From: Kmv34 sp964524965
GTDB taxonomy: Bacteria; Aerophobota; Aerophobia; Aerophobales; B3-G15
Length of the DNA stretch: 14,026 nt
Reading direction: 5' to 3'
Assembly (NCBI GenBank): GCA_964524965.1
Contig: CAZGDY010000037.1
Location: 1-14,026 of the forward strand
The translations under genes and the position numbers were made by a program. Of the stretch, positions 1 to 7,248 are shown in pieces. Each line of letters begins with the position of its first letter. The stretch's first letter is position 1. Under the pieces are notes generated by a model, which saw only the letters and a list, made by a program, of their open reading frames with translations, was not told where the DNA came from and did not search any database.

Positions 1-92
1 AAGTAAGGGCTAAAGATCAAATAAGGAGGTGAAAAGTAATCTGATACAGCTAAGAAAAGCTCAGAGAATAATATTTATTAAGGAGATATAGG

Positions 93-1178
93 ATGTTTAA
101 GAGGAAAAGTAAATATTCTTTATTATCAGTAATTGTGCTTGCTGTTTTTGCATTGGCTCTGGTGATAGGCAGTAGCCAAGTAGTATTTGCAGCCGAGAAG
201 TATGTTATCGGAATCCCTGCTTTAAGCACTATTAGCGACTGGAATCTTTTCTGTGTCAAAGGAATGGAAGATATGGCTGAAGAGCTGGGTATGGAAGTTA
301 TTGTGACTGATGCAAACATGGATTACTCTAAACAAAATCAAGACGCAGAAACGATGATTCGAAGACACGTAGATGCGCTGCTTCTACCTGGAGGAGGTGC
401 TCCGGCTTTTCGCAGTACCGTAGAGGCTGCAGCCAAGGCTAACATACCAATTATCTCGGTTGAGGTTCTCCTTGAAGGACCAACGGTAAAGACCGAGGTT
501 GCTTCCAATCAGTTCTTAGTAGGATTTTATCCAACAAACTATCTACTTGACCGTATAAATCGAACGGGAAAAGTAGCAGTGTTTTATCAACCCGGTTTTA
601 CCTCGATTGAAAGAAGGTATAAAGCTTTTGAGATGGTAAAAAATGAGTACACGGGTATTGAGGTAGTGGCTGAACATCCCTTCGGAAACGCTGATTTTGT
701 TAATTACGCAATGGCGGCTACAGAATCTATTCTTAAAGCCCACCCTGATCTCAAAGGCATATGGNNNNNNNNNNGCATATGGTGTTGCTGGGATGGACCG
801 GGAACAGGAGCGGCAAAAGCTGTTCGTGCTGCCGGAAGAAGGGATATCGTTGTAACGGGCATTGATGGTAATAGAATGGCTTTGGAACTTTTGAGAGATC
901 CGGATGCATGTCTTGCTGCAACTCTTTGTCAGGATGGGTATGAACAAGGAAGAGTAGGTGTAAGGTTAGCTTTACAGGTTTTCCAAGGGAAAGAGATTCC
1001 TCGGTATATTACCTTGCCCAACCTTCTGATTACTAAGGAAAATGTCAGTGAGATTCCGGTAGGAATGGTTTGGACAAAAGCATCAGAATTTGGTTGGGAT
1101 GAAGATGTAATAGCGGTGTGGGAAGAGGTTAACGGTAAATCTTTACCACCTTTAAGTGAACAGCACTGGCTTTATTAA
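93..1178 (+). CDS. CUT2-family sugar ABC transporter, periplasmic substrate-binding protein
   Basis: Binds a small sugar or sugar-like ligand outside the membrane and delivers it to the permeases encoded next. The N-terminus is a classical signal peptide: basic residues (FKRKSK), a hydrophobic stretch to about residue 30, then VFA-AEK as a likely signal peptidase I site. There is no lipobox cysteine, which would suit a free periplasmic protein, or a different anchor if the cell is monoderm. The mature part has the type-I periplasmic-binding fold of the RbsB/Peripla_BP_4 group: YVIGIPALS at the start, DAETMIRRHVDALLL, a WDGPGTGAAKAVRAAG helix, and VVTGIDGN near the C-terminal hinge. An AGGAGA ribosome site at 81-86 supports the ATG at 93. 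A 10-N assembly gap interrupts the gene in frame; after collapsing the duplicated flank the protein would be 355 residues, normal for the family. The ligand is unknown. It is first in a four-gene transporter cluster. Confidence 0.93.
   Translation: MFKRKSKYSLLSVIVLAVFALALVIGSSQVVFAAEKYVIGIPALSTISDWNLFCVKGMEDMAEELGMEVIVTDANMDYSKQNQDAETMIRRHVDALLLPGGGAPAFRSTVEAAAKANIPIISVEVLLEGPTVKTEVASNQFLVGFYPTNYLLDRINRTGKVAVFYQPGFTSIERRYKAFEMVKNEYTGIEVVAEHPFGNADFVNYAMAATESILKAHPDLKGIWXXXXIWCCWDGPGTGAAKAVRAAGRRDIVVTGIDGNRMALELLRDPDACLAATLCQDGYEQGRVGVRLALQVFQGKEIPRYITLPNLLITKENVSEIPVGMVWTKASEFGWDEDVIAVWEEVNGKSLPPLSEQHWLY
765..774. other. Assembly gap (10 N) flanked by an 8-base duplication
   Basis: Ten unknown bases lie in the binding-protein gene. 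The 8 bases GCATATGG end immediately before the gap (757-764) and recur immediately after it (775-782). This is the signature of two contigs that overlap but were scaffolded with a default spacer. Removing 18 bases (10 N plus one copy) restores a continuous reading, KGIW-CCWDGPGTG, in the same frame. Confidence 0.85.
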
Positions 1179-1191
1179 TAAAAGTATAAAA

Positions 1192-1230
1192 TCTGGAAAG
1201 AGGCGAAATATTTATTTGTCTCTTTCCAGA
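1192..1230 (+). promoter_or_regulatory. Intercistronic stem-loop after the binding-protein gene
   Basis: The arms 1192-1207 and 1215-1230 pair over about 16 bp (two G-U pairs; the outer part, CTGGAAAGAG with CTCTTTCCAG, is perfect) around a 7-base loop. The bases after it are not a T-run, so it is a poor Rho-independent terminator. In sugar-transporter operons such hairpins after the binding-protein gene usually protect the upstream mRNA 3' end or attenuate transcription, giving more binding protein than ATPase or permease. That role is inferred here. Confidence 0.7.
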
Positions 1231-1256
1231 GAATTATTTGTGAGGAAAAATTTACT

Positions 1257-2750
1257 ATGGAAGAAAAAGTAATCCTGGAAATGAGAGGAATAATTAAAGA
1301 TTTTCCTGGAGTTAGAGCAGTAGATAATGTTGATTTTGAGCTGAGAAAGGGAGAAGTTCATGCTCTGGTTGGGAAGAATGGAGCAGGAAAATCTACTTTA
1401 ATTAAGATATTAGCAGGAGCTTACCTGAAAGATGAAGGAAAAATATTTTTCCAGGGAGAAAAAGTAGATATCCATAATATATGGACAGTTCAGAATCTTG
1501 GGTTAGGTTTTGTTTACCAAGAAGCAGAGGTTGTTCCTTATTTCAATGTTTTGGAAAATATGTTTATTGGTAATGAGTTTACTCGGTCTTCCTTCAAACT
1601 TGTCGATAGAAGTAAAATGCGAGAACGAGCTACAGAAGTTTTAAATCAGTTAGGCATACAACTTAATTTAAAAGCCAATATAAAAGGACTTACTCCTCCT
1701 CAAAAACAGTTAGTTACAATTGGCAGAGCTTTGCTTCTCCAAGCAAAAGTTCTTGTTTTGGATGAGCCTACTGCTGCATTAAGCAGAACAGAAATATCGC
1801 ACCTATTCCAGGTAATTCGCTCTTTAACCAAAATGGGTATATCGATTATTTACATCTCTCATTATTTAAATGAAATATTTGAAATTGCTGACCGGGTTAC
1901 AGTAATGAGAGATGGTAAAAAAATAGGCACTTATTTCATCAAGGAAATAAATACAGAGACCATCGTTCGGCTGATAATAGGTAAGGAATTGAAGGAGCAG
2001 TTTCCTAAACAAGTATTTCCTCTTGGTGAAAAGATTTTAGAAGTGAAAGATTTAACTCGAGAAGGAGCAGTAGAAAATATTAGTTTTAATCTTTGTAAGA
2101 GCGAGATTATAGGAATTACAGGGGTGATGGGAGCAGGGAAAACCGAGTTAGCTAGATTACTTTTTGGAATTGACTCTCCCGATAAAGGGGAAATTTATCT
2201 GGATGCAAAAAAAGTAAAGATAAACTCTCCTTTCAAGGCAAAAAAATTAGGAATTGCGTTAGTTCCTGAGGAAAGAAGAGAAGAAGGTTTAGTCACAGAT
2301 TTGCGGGTGAGAGAGAATTGTACTTTGCCTCACTTAGATAAATGGTGTCGTTTTGGAGTTATTAACTTTAAAAAAGAAAAAAAAGTTACTAACGAGATTA
2401 TTAATAATCTTTCCATTCAGACAACAGGACCTGAGCAAATAACCAAGTACTTAAGTGGGGGAAATCAGGAAAAGTTATCCTTGGGCAAGTGGTTGAATAT
2501 TTCTGCTAAAGTTTTTGTTTTTGATGAGCCCACAGTTGGGATTGATGTTGGAGCAAAGACAGAAATTTACAAATTGATAGAAGATTTAGCAAAAGAGGGA
2601 GCAGCCTGTATTTTTATTTCTTCTGAACCAGAAGAAGTTATGGGAATATGTGACCGGGTTTTAGTTATGCATAAAGGTCAAATTGTGATGGACTCTTCGG
2701 TAAAAGATACAACCTTAGAAGATGTTTTAGCTAATATGATGGGAACATAG
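1257..2750 (+). CDS. CUT2-family sugar ABC transporter, double-domain ATP-binding protein (RbsA/MglA-like)
   Basis: Cytoplasmic ATPase that powers the importer. At 497 residues it is the normal length for the RbsA/MglA/XylG group, with two nucleotide-binding domains in one chain. Domain 1 has Walker A GKNGAGKST (residues 39-47), Walker B VLVLDEPTAAL and an H-loop ISH, but its signature is the unusual LTPPQKQL instead of an LSxGQ form. Domain 2 has Walker A GVMGAGKTE, a normal signature LSGGNQEK, Walker B VFVFDEPTVGID, and Ser where the H-loop His would be (ISSEPEE), which is usual in this family. A TGAGGA site at 1241-1246 sets the ATG at 1257. The permease gene follows after 9 bases, its ribosome site overlapping this gene's stop codon, so the two are probably translationally coupled. 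Confidence 0.95.
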   Translation: MEEKVILEMRGIIKDFPGVRAVDNVDFELRKGEVHALVGKNGAGKSTLIKILAGAYLKDEGKIFFQGEKVDIHNIWTVQNLGLGFVYQEAEVVPYFNVLENMFIGNEFTRSSFKLVDRSKMRERATEVLNQLGIQLNLKANIKGLTPPQKQLVTIGRALLLQAKVLVLDEPTAALSRTEISHLFQVIRSLTKMGISIIYISHYLNEIFEIADRVTVMRDGKKIGTYFIKEINTETIVRLIIGKELKEQFPKQVFPLGEKILEVKDLTREGAVENISFNLCKSEIIGITGVMGAGKTELARLLFGIDSPDKGEIYLDAKKVKINSPFKAKKLGIALVPEERREEGLVTDLRVRENCTLPHLDKWCRFGVINFKKEKKVTNEIINNLSIQTTGPEQITKYLSGGNQEKLSLGKWLNISAKVFVFDEPTVGIDVGAKTEIYKLIEDLAKEGAACIFISSEPEEVMGICDRVLVMHKGQIVMDSSVKDTTLEDVLANMMGT

Positions 2751-2759
2751 GAGTAAAAT

Positions 2760-3704
2760 ATGATTTTCCCCTTTTTCCGAAAATTTGGGACGATAATAAT
2801 CCTTGTCTTACTTTGCCTCGTTTTTGCTATTTTTTCACCTAGTTTTCGTACTGCGGTTAATTTATTGGATGTTCTCAGACAAATTTCTATTCTTTCTCTC
2901 ATTGCAGCAGGAGCAACCTTAGTTATGATAGGGGGTGAGTTTGATCTTTCTATCGGCTATATAGCTGGTTTTACAGGGATTATTACTGCTATGATGCTTG
3001 GTGCGGGATATGGAATTTTCCTGGCCATTTTGGCTGGATTAAGTGTGGGAATTCTATTAGGGACTCTCAATGGAACTTTAGTGGTTATGGGACGTATATC
3101 AGCCATTATCGCTACAATCGGAACCATGTTTTTGCTCCAGGGACTCGAGCATATTTTTAGCGGGGGTACAGCAGTGTTATTTAGGACTGTTGCTCCTTCC
3201 TTTACTTATATAAGTAATGGTTACCTCGGTTTTATACCCATACCAGTGATTATAATGGCCATAGTCTATTCAATACTGTACATTTTTTTACGTCATAGTA
3301 GATTTGGCTATCGTTTGTATGCTGTCGGAGGAAACTTAACAGTGGCGAGTTTTTCTGGCATCAAAGTTTGGTTCTATAAGTGGATTATGTATTTATTGGG
3401 TGCAGCTTTATGTGCAGCGGGAGGTATTTTATCAACCTCTCGTGCAGAATTAGCTACTTTAAGATTAGGAGATGCTTATCTCCTGGATAGTTTAGCAGCT
3501 GTTTTTATAGGTATGTCTACAATCAGAGAAGGGGAAGTTCACATTTTAGGGACATTTATAGGAGTATTATTAATCGGAATTGTGAGCAATGGACTTACTT
3601 TGTTCAATATTCCTTACGTTTTTCACTCTTTATTTAGGGGAGCTGTCTTTGTGCTTGCAGTTTCAATAGCTTATGTTGCCAGTGGACAAAAAAATGAGGG
3701 ATAA
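2760..3704 (+). CDS. CUT2-family sugar ABC transporter permease, first of two
   Basis: Inner-membrane channel subunit of the BPD_transp_2 (RbsC/MglC/XylH) family, 314 residues, highly hydrophobic with roughly 8-10 membrane segments. Recognisable family features are GGEFDLSIG after the second segment, GTLNGTLVVMGRISAIIATIGT in the middle, and the cytoplasmic coupling region RFGYRLYAVGGN followed by FSGIKVWFYKW. The ribosome site TAGGAG (2748-2753) overlaps the stop of the ATPase gene. The end overlaps the second permease, so the pair probably assembles as a heterodimer; many CUT2 systems instead use one permease as a homodimer. Confidence 0.93.
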   Translation: MIFPFFRKFGTIIILVLLCLVFAIFSPSFRTAVNLLDVLRQISILSLIAAGATLVMIGGEFDLSIGYIAGFTGIITAMMLGAGYGIFLAILAGLSVGILLGTLNGTLVVMGRISAIIATIGTMFLLQGLEHIFSGGTAVLFRTVAPSFTYISNGYLGFIPIPVIIMAIVYSILYIFLRHSRFGYRLYAVGGNLTVASFSGIKVWFYKWIMYLLGAALCAAGGILSTSRAELATLRLGDAYLLDSLAAVFIGMSTIREGEVHILGTFIGVLLIGIVSNGLTLFNIPYVFHSLFRGAVFVLAVSIAYVASGQKNEG

Positions 3705-4707
3705 AATAGTTAAACAAGAAATAATTACCAGTAAAACTAGGGAAAGTAATACAGGGAAAATGAAAAATAGTTTTTTATCGTACATCTTCAATAATCTTAT
3801 TATTGTAACTTTTGTGGTCTTATTTGTTATTTTTTCTTTGACTGTACCATATTTTTTTACTCTTTATAATATTTTGGATGGGATTGTTGGTGATGCAGTA
3901 GTAATTATTCTTGCCTCTCTTGGAATAACATTTGTTTTAAGAGGTGGAGAATTTGATCTTTCTGTGGGAGGAATAGCTACTCTTGCTGGCATGACCGCTG
4001 CCTTGCTACAAAGGGAAGGTCTTTCAACATTGCTCACGATACCCGCAGTACTTGGGTTGGGATTAGGACTTGGATTTTTTAACGCGGTGTTGGTGATAAT
4101 AATCGGTCTTCCTTCTTTTATGGCAACAATTGGAAGCGCCTTTATTTTTGTCGGACTTATGCTCCTTTGCAATAAAGGTTATCCAATAATGTATGGGATG
4201 AGTTCTAGTTTCTTTTTTATTGGTCAAGGTTTTATAGGATTTATTCGGTTTTCTATCATAATTATGGTGGCCGTATATTTTATGGTGCATTTTTTTCTCT
4301 CACGAAGTAAAACGGGAAGGATTATTACTGCTATTGGAGGCAATCCAACTGCAGTAAGATTTGCTGGGATCAAAACTAATTTATACAAAAGTTCCATCTT
4401 TCTTTTTTGCGGAATTTTGGCTGCCTTAGCGGGCATCATTCGCGCCTCTCGTGTAAGTTCTGGTCAAAGTTGGGATGGATGGAGCTTAGTATTAAGTGCA
4501 TTCATGGCAGTATATATTGGTGTAGGCATCTCCCCGGAAGGAAAAGCTACTCCGCTGGGAACAGTTATAGGAGCTCTATTCTTAGGTATTTTCATCAATG
4601 GATTAACACTGTTGGGTGTTGATTATTATCATCAGTTAGTGTATAAAGCAGTTATTTTAATTGGGGTACTTCTTGTAATTTCGTTAAAAAAAGCTCGCAA
4701 TATATAA
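3694..4707 (+). CDS. CUT2-family sugar ABC transporter permease, second of two
   Basis: Second BPD_transp_2 permease, a paralogue of the one just upstream. It shows GGEFDLSVGGIATLAGM, FFNAVLVIIIGLPSFMATIGS and the coupling region KTGRIITAIGGNPTAVRFAGIKT. It carries a longer polar N-terminus before the first membrane segment. The start is uncertain. The frame is open from an ATG at 3673, but that has no ribosome site. The ATG at 3694 has AGTGGA 7 bases upstream and overlaps the previous gene by 11 bases, so I prefer it. A later ATG at 3760 (after ACAGGGAAA) would drop the polar leader. Last gene of the transporter cluster; probably partners the first permease. Confidence 0.92.
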   Translation: MRDKIVKQEIITSKTRESNTGKMKNSFLSYIFNNLIIVTFVVLFVIFSLTVPYFFTLYNILDGIVGDAVVIILASLGITFVLRGGEFDLSVGGIATLAGMTAALLQREGLSTLLTIPAVLGLGLGLGFFNAVLVIIIGLPSFMATIGSAFIFVGLMLLCNKGYPIMYGMSSSFFFIGQGFIGFIRFSIIIMVAVYFMVHFFLSRSKTGRIITAIGGNPTAVRFAGIKTNLYKSSIFLFCGILAALAGIIRASRVSSGQSWDGWSLVLSAFMAVYIGVGISPEGKATPLGTVIGALFLGIFINGLTLLGVDYYHQLVYKAVILIGVLLVISLKKARNI

Positions 4708-4844
4708 AAATTACCATTTTTCATAATTCACCTGACCAAGCGTGCATTTCTTACCTATCACATATTTCTTATTCACATAAAGAAAACTTTTAGGCGGGAA
4801 TTAGTTATAGAGATTTTTACTTGTCAGTAATAAATTTTTGACAC

Positions 4845-4884
4845 GGGGTAGCTCTTTTTTGTTTTTCGCAGGAGACCCCTTTTT
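4845..4884 (+). terminator. Candidate Rho-independent terminator after the transporter genes
   Basis: GGGGT-(AG)-CTC (4845-4854) pairs with GAGACCCC (4872-4879): 8 bp, five of them at a GC-rich base, with a 2-base bulge. The loop is T-rich and TTTTT follows at 4880-4884. The bulge and large loop make it imperfect. It lies 138 bases past the last permease gene. Confidence 0.5.
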
Positions 4885-4975
4885 GGACTGGTATTTACTT
4901 CCTTAAGGTAAAGTTGATTATAAAGCGGGCAAGAAAAATAATAAAGATAAAAATTTAGTTGAATTAGCACTGTAA

Positions 4976-5004
4976 TTGACGAAGCTCCGAAAGTGTGATA
5001 AATT
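4976..5004 (+). promoter_or_regulatory. Candidate sigma-70 promoter for the dehydratase block
   Basis: TTGACG (4976-4981), a 17-base spacer, then TAAATT (4999-5004), 56 bases before the AcnX start codon. The -35 matches consensus at 5 of 6 positions and the -10 at 4 of 6, with a TG upstream of the -10. Spacing is ideal, but AT-rich sequence gives chance matches. Confidence 0.45.
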
Positions 5005-5059
5005 ATATTTAGTTTTTTGAAAATTTTAAGTTGTTACCAGAAAAGGAATGGGGGTAATT

Positions 5060-6343
5060 ATGTATTTGAATACCGAACAAGAAAAAATGCTTTCCGGTAA
5101 AAATGGCAGAGCACAGCAAAAAGCAATGGAGATTCTTTGTGCAATGGGGGAGGCTCAAGGTGCTAAGAGAATGGTTGAAATTTGCTATTCTCATCTCATG
5201 CCGCCCGACGTTATGTTTTTTCCCTTTGGCAAACAAGGTAAATGGGATAGCGATTTGACGAAAGAGTTAACTGAAGGAATTGACCGTTTTAAAGTTCCAA
5301 CGACTATTGAGCCTAAATTTGTCGATCTGGCTATAGCAAAAGACCTGGGATTCTCAGCATCCACAATTGAGGAAATTAGAACTATTATGGATCAAGCAAC
5401 TAAGTTTTACGAAAGCCTTGGAGTTATTCCTACTTATTCTGCTCTTCCGTTTTATGTTTATCCGACTAAACAAGGTCAACATGTCAGTATTGCTGAATCT
5501 ATATCTATCCTTTGGTATAATTCTATATTAGGTTCTATGTGTGAGCGTGATGATGGTGTAACTTCTTTATCGGCAGCTATTACTGGTTGCGTGCCTGAGG
5601 TTGGCGTTCATCTTCCTCAAAACAGGTTTGCTGAGGTAGTTATTAAGCTTAATGATGACCTTAACGTAGCGGAATTTACAGATGCTGATTATGATGCGTT
5701 GAGTTATGCTACAAGCAGACAATCCAAGGAAAAAATCCCTGTTCTCGTAAATCTACCTTCGTCTATAGCTCAAAGTTATACCAAGTTAAAACATTTACTT
5801 GCTCCTATTGCTGTAGAATCTGGTCTACCTCTCATGCACATAGTAGGTGTAACTCCTGAAGCTCCTACGCTGAAGGTTGCTTTAGGAGGTAAAAAACCGT
5901 TAGAAGAAGTCGTAATAGGGAAAAAAGAAATAGATGAAGCTTATGAGCTTACCTGTACTGCTACTGATCCAGCGATTGACTATATATTGCTCGGATGTCC
6001 TCATCTTACACTTTATGAGTTAAGAGAAATTGCTGAAATTTTGCAGGGTAAAAAAGTTAATAAGAATGTTACTTTGATTATAGTAACAGCAAATTTTCTT
6101 TCAAAAACGGCAGAAGATATGGGTTACGTTGATATAATCAGGGATGCTGGTGGGATTGTAACTACTGATATGTGCATTGCATTTTCAGGTACTCAGGTAT
6201 CAGGGACAATTGCTACTAATTCCATTAAAGGAGCTTTTTTTTATTCTGGATTTTCTTCTAAAGCAACCAGAAAGGTTTGGTTCGGAAGTACGAGGGATTG
6301 TGCAAAAGCTGCTATTACGGGAAAATGGGAAAAAAGAAGTTAA
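5060..6343 (+). CDS. Aconitase X (AcnX) large subunit, divergent
   Basis: Catalytic large subunit of the aconitase-X family (DUF521), [Fe-S]-dependent dehydratases. Characterised members act on cis-3-hydroxy-L-proline or mevalonate 5-phosphate. Family features are the MYLN-EQEKMLSG start, a YNSILG segment followed by AAITGCVPEVGVHL, LLGCPHLTLYELREIAEIL, and a Cys-containing strand DMCIAFSG before ATNSIKGAF. Cys161, Cys177, Cys313 and Cys372 are the main candidates for cluster ligands. The start at 5060 is chosen because GGGGGT lies 5 bases upstream and it gives the family's usual N-terminus; the ATG at 5048 has its AAGGA only one base away. Where I recall a GARTNREGG motif in typical members, this protein reads GSMCERDDG, so the substrate may differ. 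The small subunit follows 33 bases downstream. The sugar-type transporter upstream argues for a catabolic role. Confidence 0.85.
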   Translation: MYLNTEQEKMLSGKNGRAQQKAMEILCAMGEAQGAKRMVEICYSHLMPPDVMFFPFGKQGKWDSDLTKELTEGIDRFKVPTTIEPKFVDLAIAKDLGFSASTIEEIRTIMDQATKFYESLGVIPTYSALPFYVYPTKQGQHVSIAESISILWYNSILGSMCERDDGVTSLSAAITGCVPEVGVHLPQNRFAEVVIKLNDDLNVAEFTDADYDALSYATSRQSKEKIPVLVNLPSSIAQSYTKLKHLLAPIAVESGLPLMHIVGVTPEAPTLKVALGGKKPLEEVVIGKKEIDEAYELTCTATDPAIDYILLGCPHLTLYELREIAEILQGKKVNKNVTLIIVTANFLSKTAEDMGYVDIIRDAGGIVTTDMCIAFSGTQVSGTIATNSIKGAFFYSGFSSKATRKVWFGSTRDCAKAAITGKWEKRS

Positions 6344-6376
6344 AAAATTAAAGAAAGGAGGAAAAATATAATAGAA

Positions 6377-6802
6377 ATGACTACTTTTAAAGGATATAGT
6401 GTTTCTAAGCAAGAAACGGTTGAAGGTGAAGTATTAGTGACAACTGATCTTATTGCTTTTTGGGCCGGGGTAGATTGGGAAACTGGAGAAATAGTTGAAA
6501 CAGCTCATCACATTAAGGGTCAAAATGTAAGTGATAAAATATTAGTTTTTCCAGCTGGTAAAGGTGGTGCCGGAGATACTTTTGGTTATTACTATCTTTA
6601 TAGAAGTGGTAAAGCACCAAAAGCTCTTATTTGCAATAAGGCGCAATCTACCACAGTAGCTGGAGCTCTTCTTACTAATACGCCTATGATTTATGGATTT
6701 AAGGAAGATGTTGTAGAGTTTTCTAATACGGGTGATGTGGTAAGAGTAAACACAGAAAAGGGGGAAGTCGAAATTATAAAAAGAGTTAGTAATCTTTCTT
6801 GA
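6377..6802 (+). CDS. Aconitase X small (swivel-domain) subunit, divergent
   Basis: DUF126-type beta-barrel swivel domain that closes over the large-subunit active site in split AcnX enzymes; 141 residues is typical. Visible family pattern: TFKGYSVSKQ at the start, IAFWAGVDWETGEIVE, KILVFPAGKGG, SGKAPKALICNKA and VAGALLTNTPMIYG. Where I recall a Ser-rich GRGSS loop this protein reads GKGGAGDT, and the acidic ETEPI-type strand is NKAQSTT, so the usual catalytic Ser appears missing, in step with the altered large subunit. The ribosome site AGGAGG (6356-6361) is 15 bases from the ATG at 6377, which is long. An in-frame ATA at 6371 (9 bases away) would add two residues and is a possible non-standard start. 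Confidence 0.85.
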   Translation: MTTFKGYSVSKQETVEGEVLVTTDLIAFWAGVDWETGEIVETAHHIKGQNVSDKILVFPAGKGGAGDTFGYYYLYRSGKAPKALICNKAQSTTVAGALLTNTPMIYGFKEDVVEFSNTGDVVRVNTEKGEVEIIKRVSNLS

Positions 6803-6945
6803 GGAGTTGGATCTAATAATATTTTAAATGATAGAATAACCTTAAATTGAGGGATGTATTTTTTAGTCTTTTTAATGTGAATAAAGGATAAAGTTATTTA
6901 ATTATAGCTAAAATGATTGGACTTTAATGACAGGAGGGATTAAAA

Positions 6946-7248
6946 TTGAGGAAAAAGGCAGTTGTTTTTGACCTTAAAGATAATGTAGCTACAGCTTTAG
7001 TTGATTTTGAGGCAGAGACTAATGTAGAAGTAGAGGTTGCTGGTAAATCTTTGATGGTAAAGCTAATTAATTCTGTACCTTTCGGACATAAGTTTAGCTT
7101 AACCCAAATAAAATCAGGTTCTTCTATCATTAAATATGGCGAGATAATAGGCTCAGCAACTAATTTTATCCAAAAAGGAGAATACGTTCACGTTCACAAT
7201 ATCGCAAGTAACCGGGGACGAGGGGATTTAGAGGAGGATGTAAAATGA
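6946..7248 (+). CDS. UxaA-type dehydratase small subunit (SAF domain)
   Basis: A 100-residue SAF-domain protein equivalent to the N-terminal part of altronate dehydratase UxaA and galactarate dehydratase GarD. The domain is thought to help bind or position the sugar-acid substrate. Family signs: the start KKAVVFDLKDNVATAL, then LINSVPFGHKFSLTQIKSGSSIIKYGEIIG and EYVHVHNI, the usual end of the SAF fold. The start codon is TTG at 6946, supported by a near-perfect AGGAGGG at 6932-6938, seven bases upstream. The stop TGA overlaps the ATG of the large subunit (ATGA at 7245-7248), so the two should be translationally coupled and made in similar amounts. Confidence 0.88.
   Translation: MRKKAVVFDLKDNVATALVDFEAETNVEVEVAGKSLMVKLINSVPFGHKFSLTQIKSGSSIIKYGEIIGSATNFIQKGEYVHVHNIASNRGRGDLEEDVK

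Larger units (their letters stand above)
4708..5059. other. Intergenic region between transporter and dehydratase genes
   Basis: About 350 AT-rich bases with no credible coding sequence on either strand. It holds a terminator-like hairpin (4845-4884) and a candidate sigma-70 promoter (4976-5004), described separately. Together they suggest that transporter and enzymes are transcribed as separate units. I see no clear operator palindrome. Confidence 0.6.

Noticed and set aside
23..91. A perfect AAGGAGGTGA site followed by a possible 16-codon CTG-initiated leader peptide
   Set aside because: No standard start codon lies at a proper distance; the next good ribosome site (81-86) serves the binding-protein gene. 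It may be the tail of an upstream region cut by the window edge.
6177..6371. A short plus-strand frame at the end of the AcnX large-subunit gene
   Set aside because: It overlaps a well-supported gene in another frame and its sequence is not protein-like.
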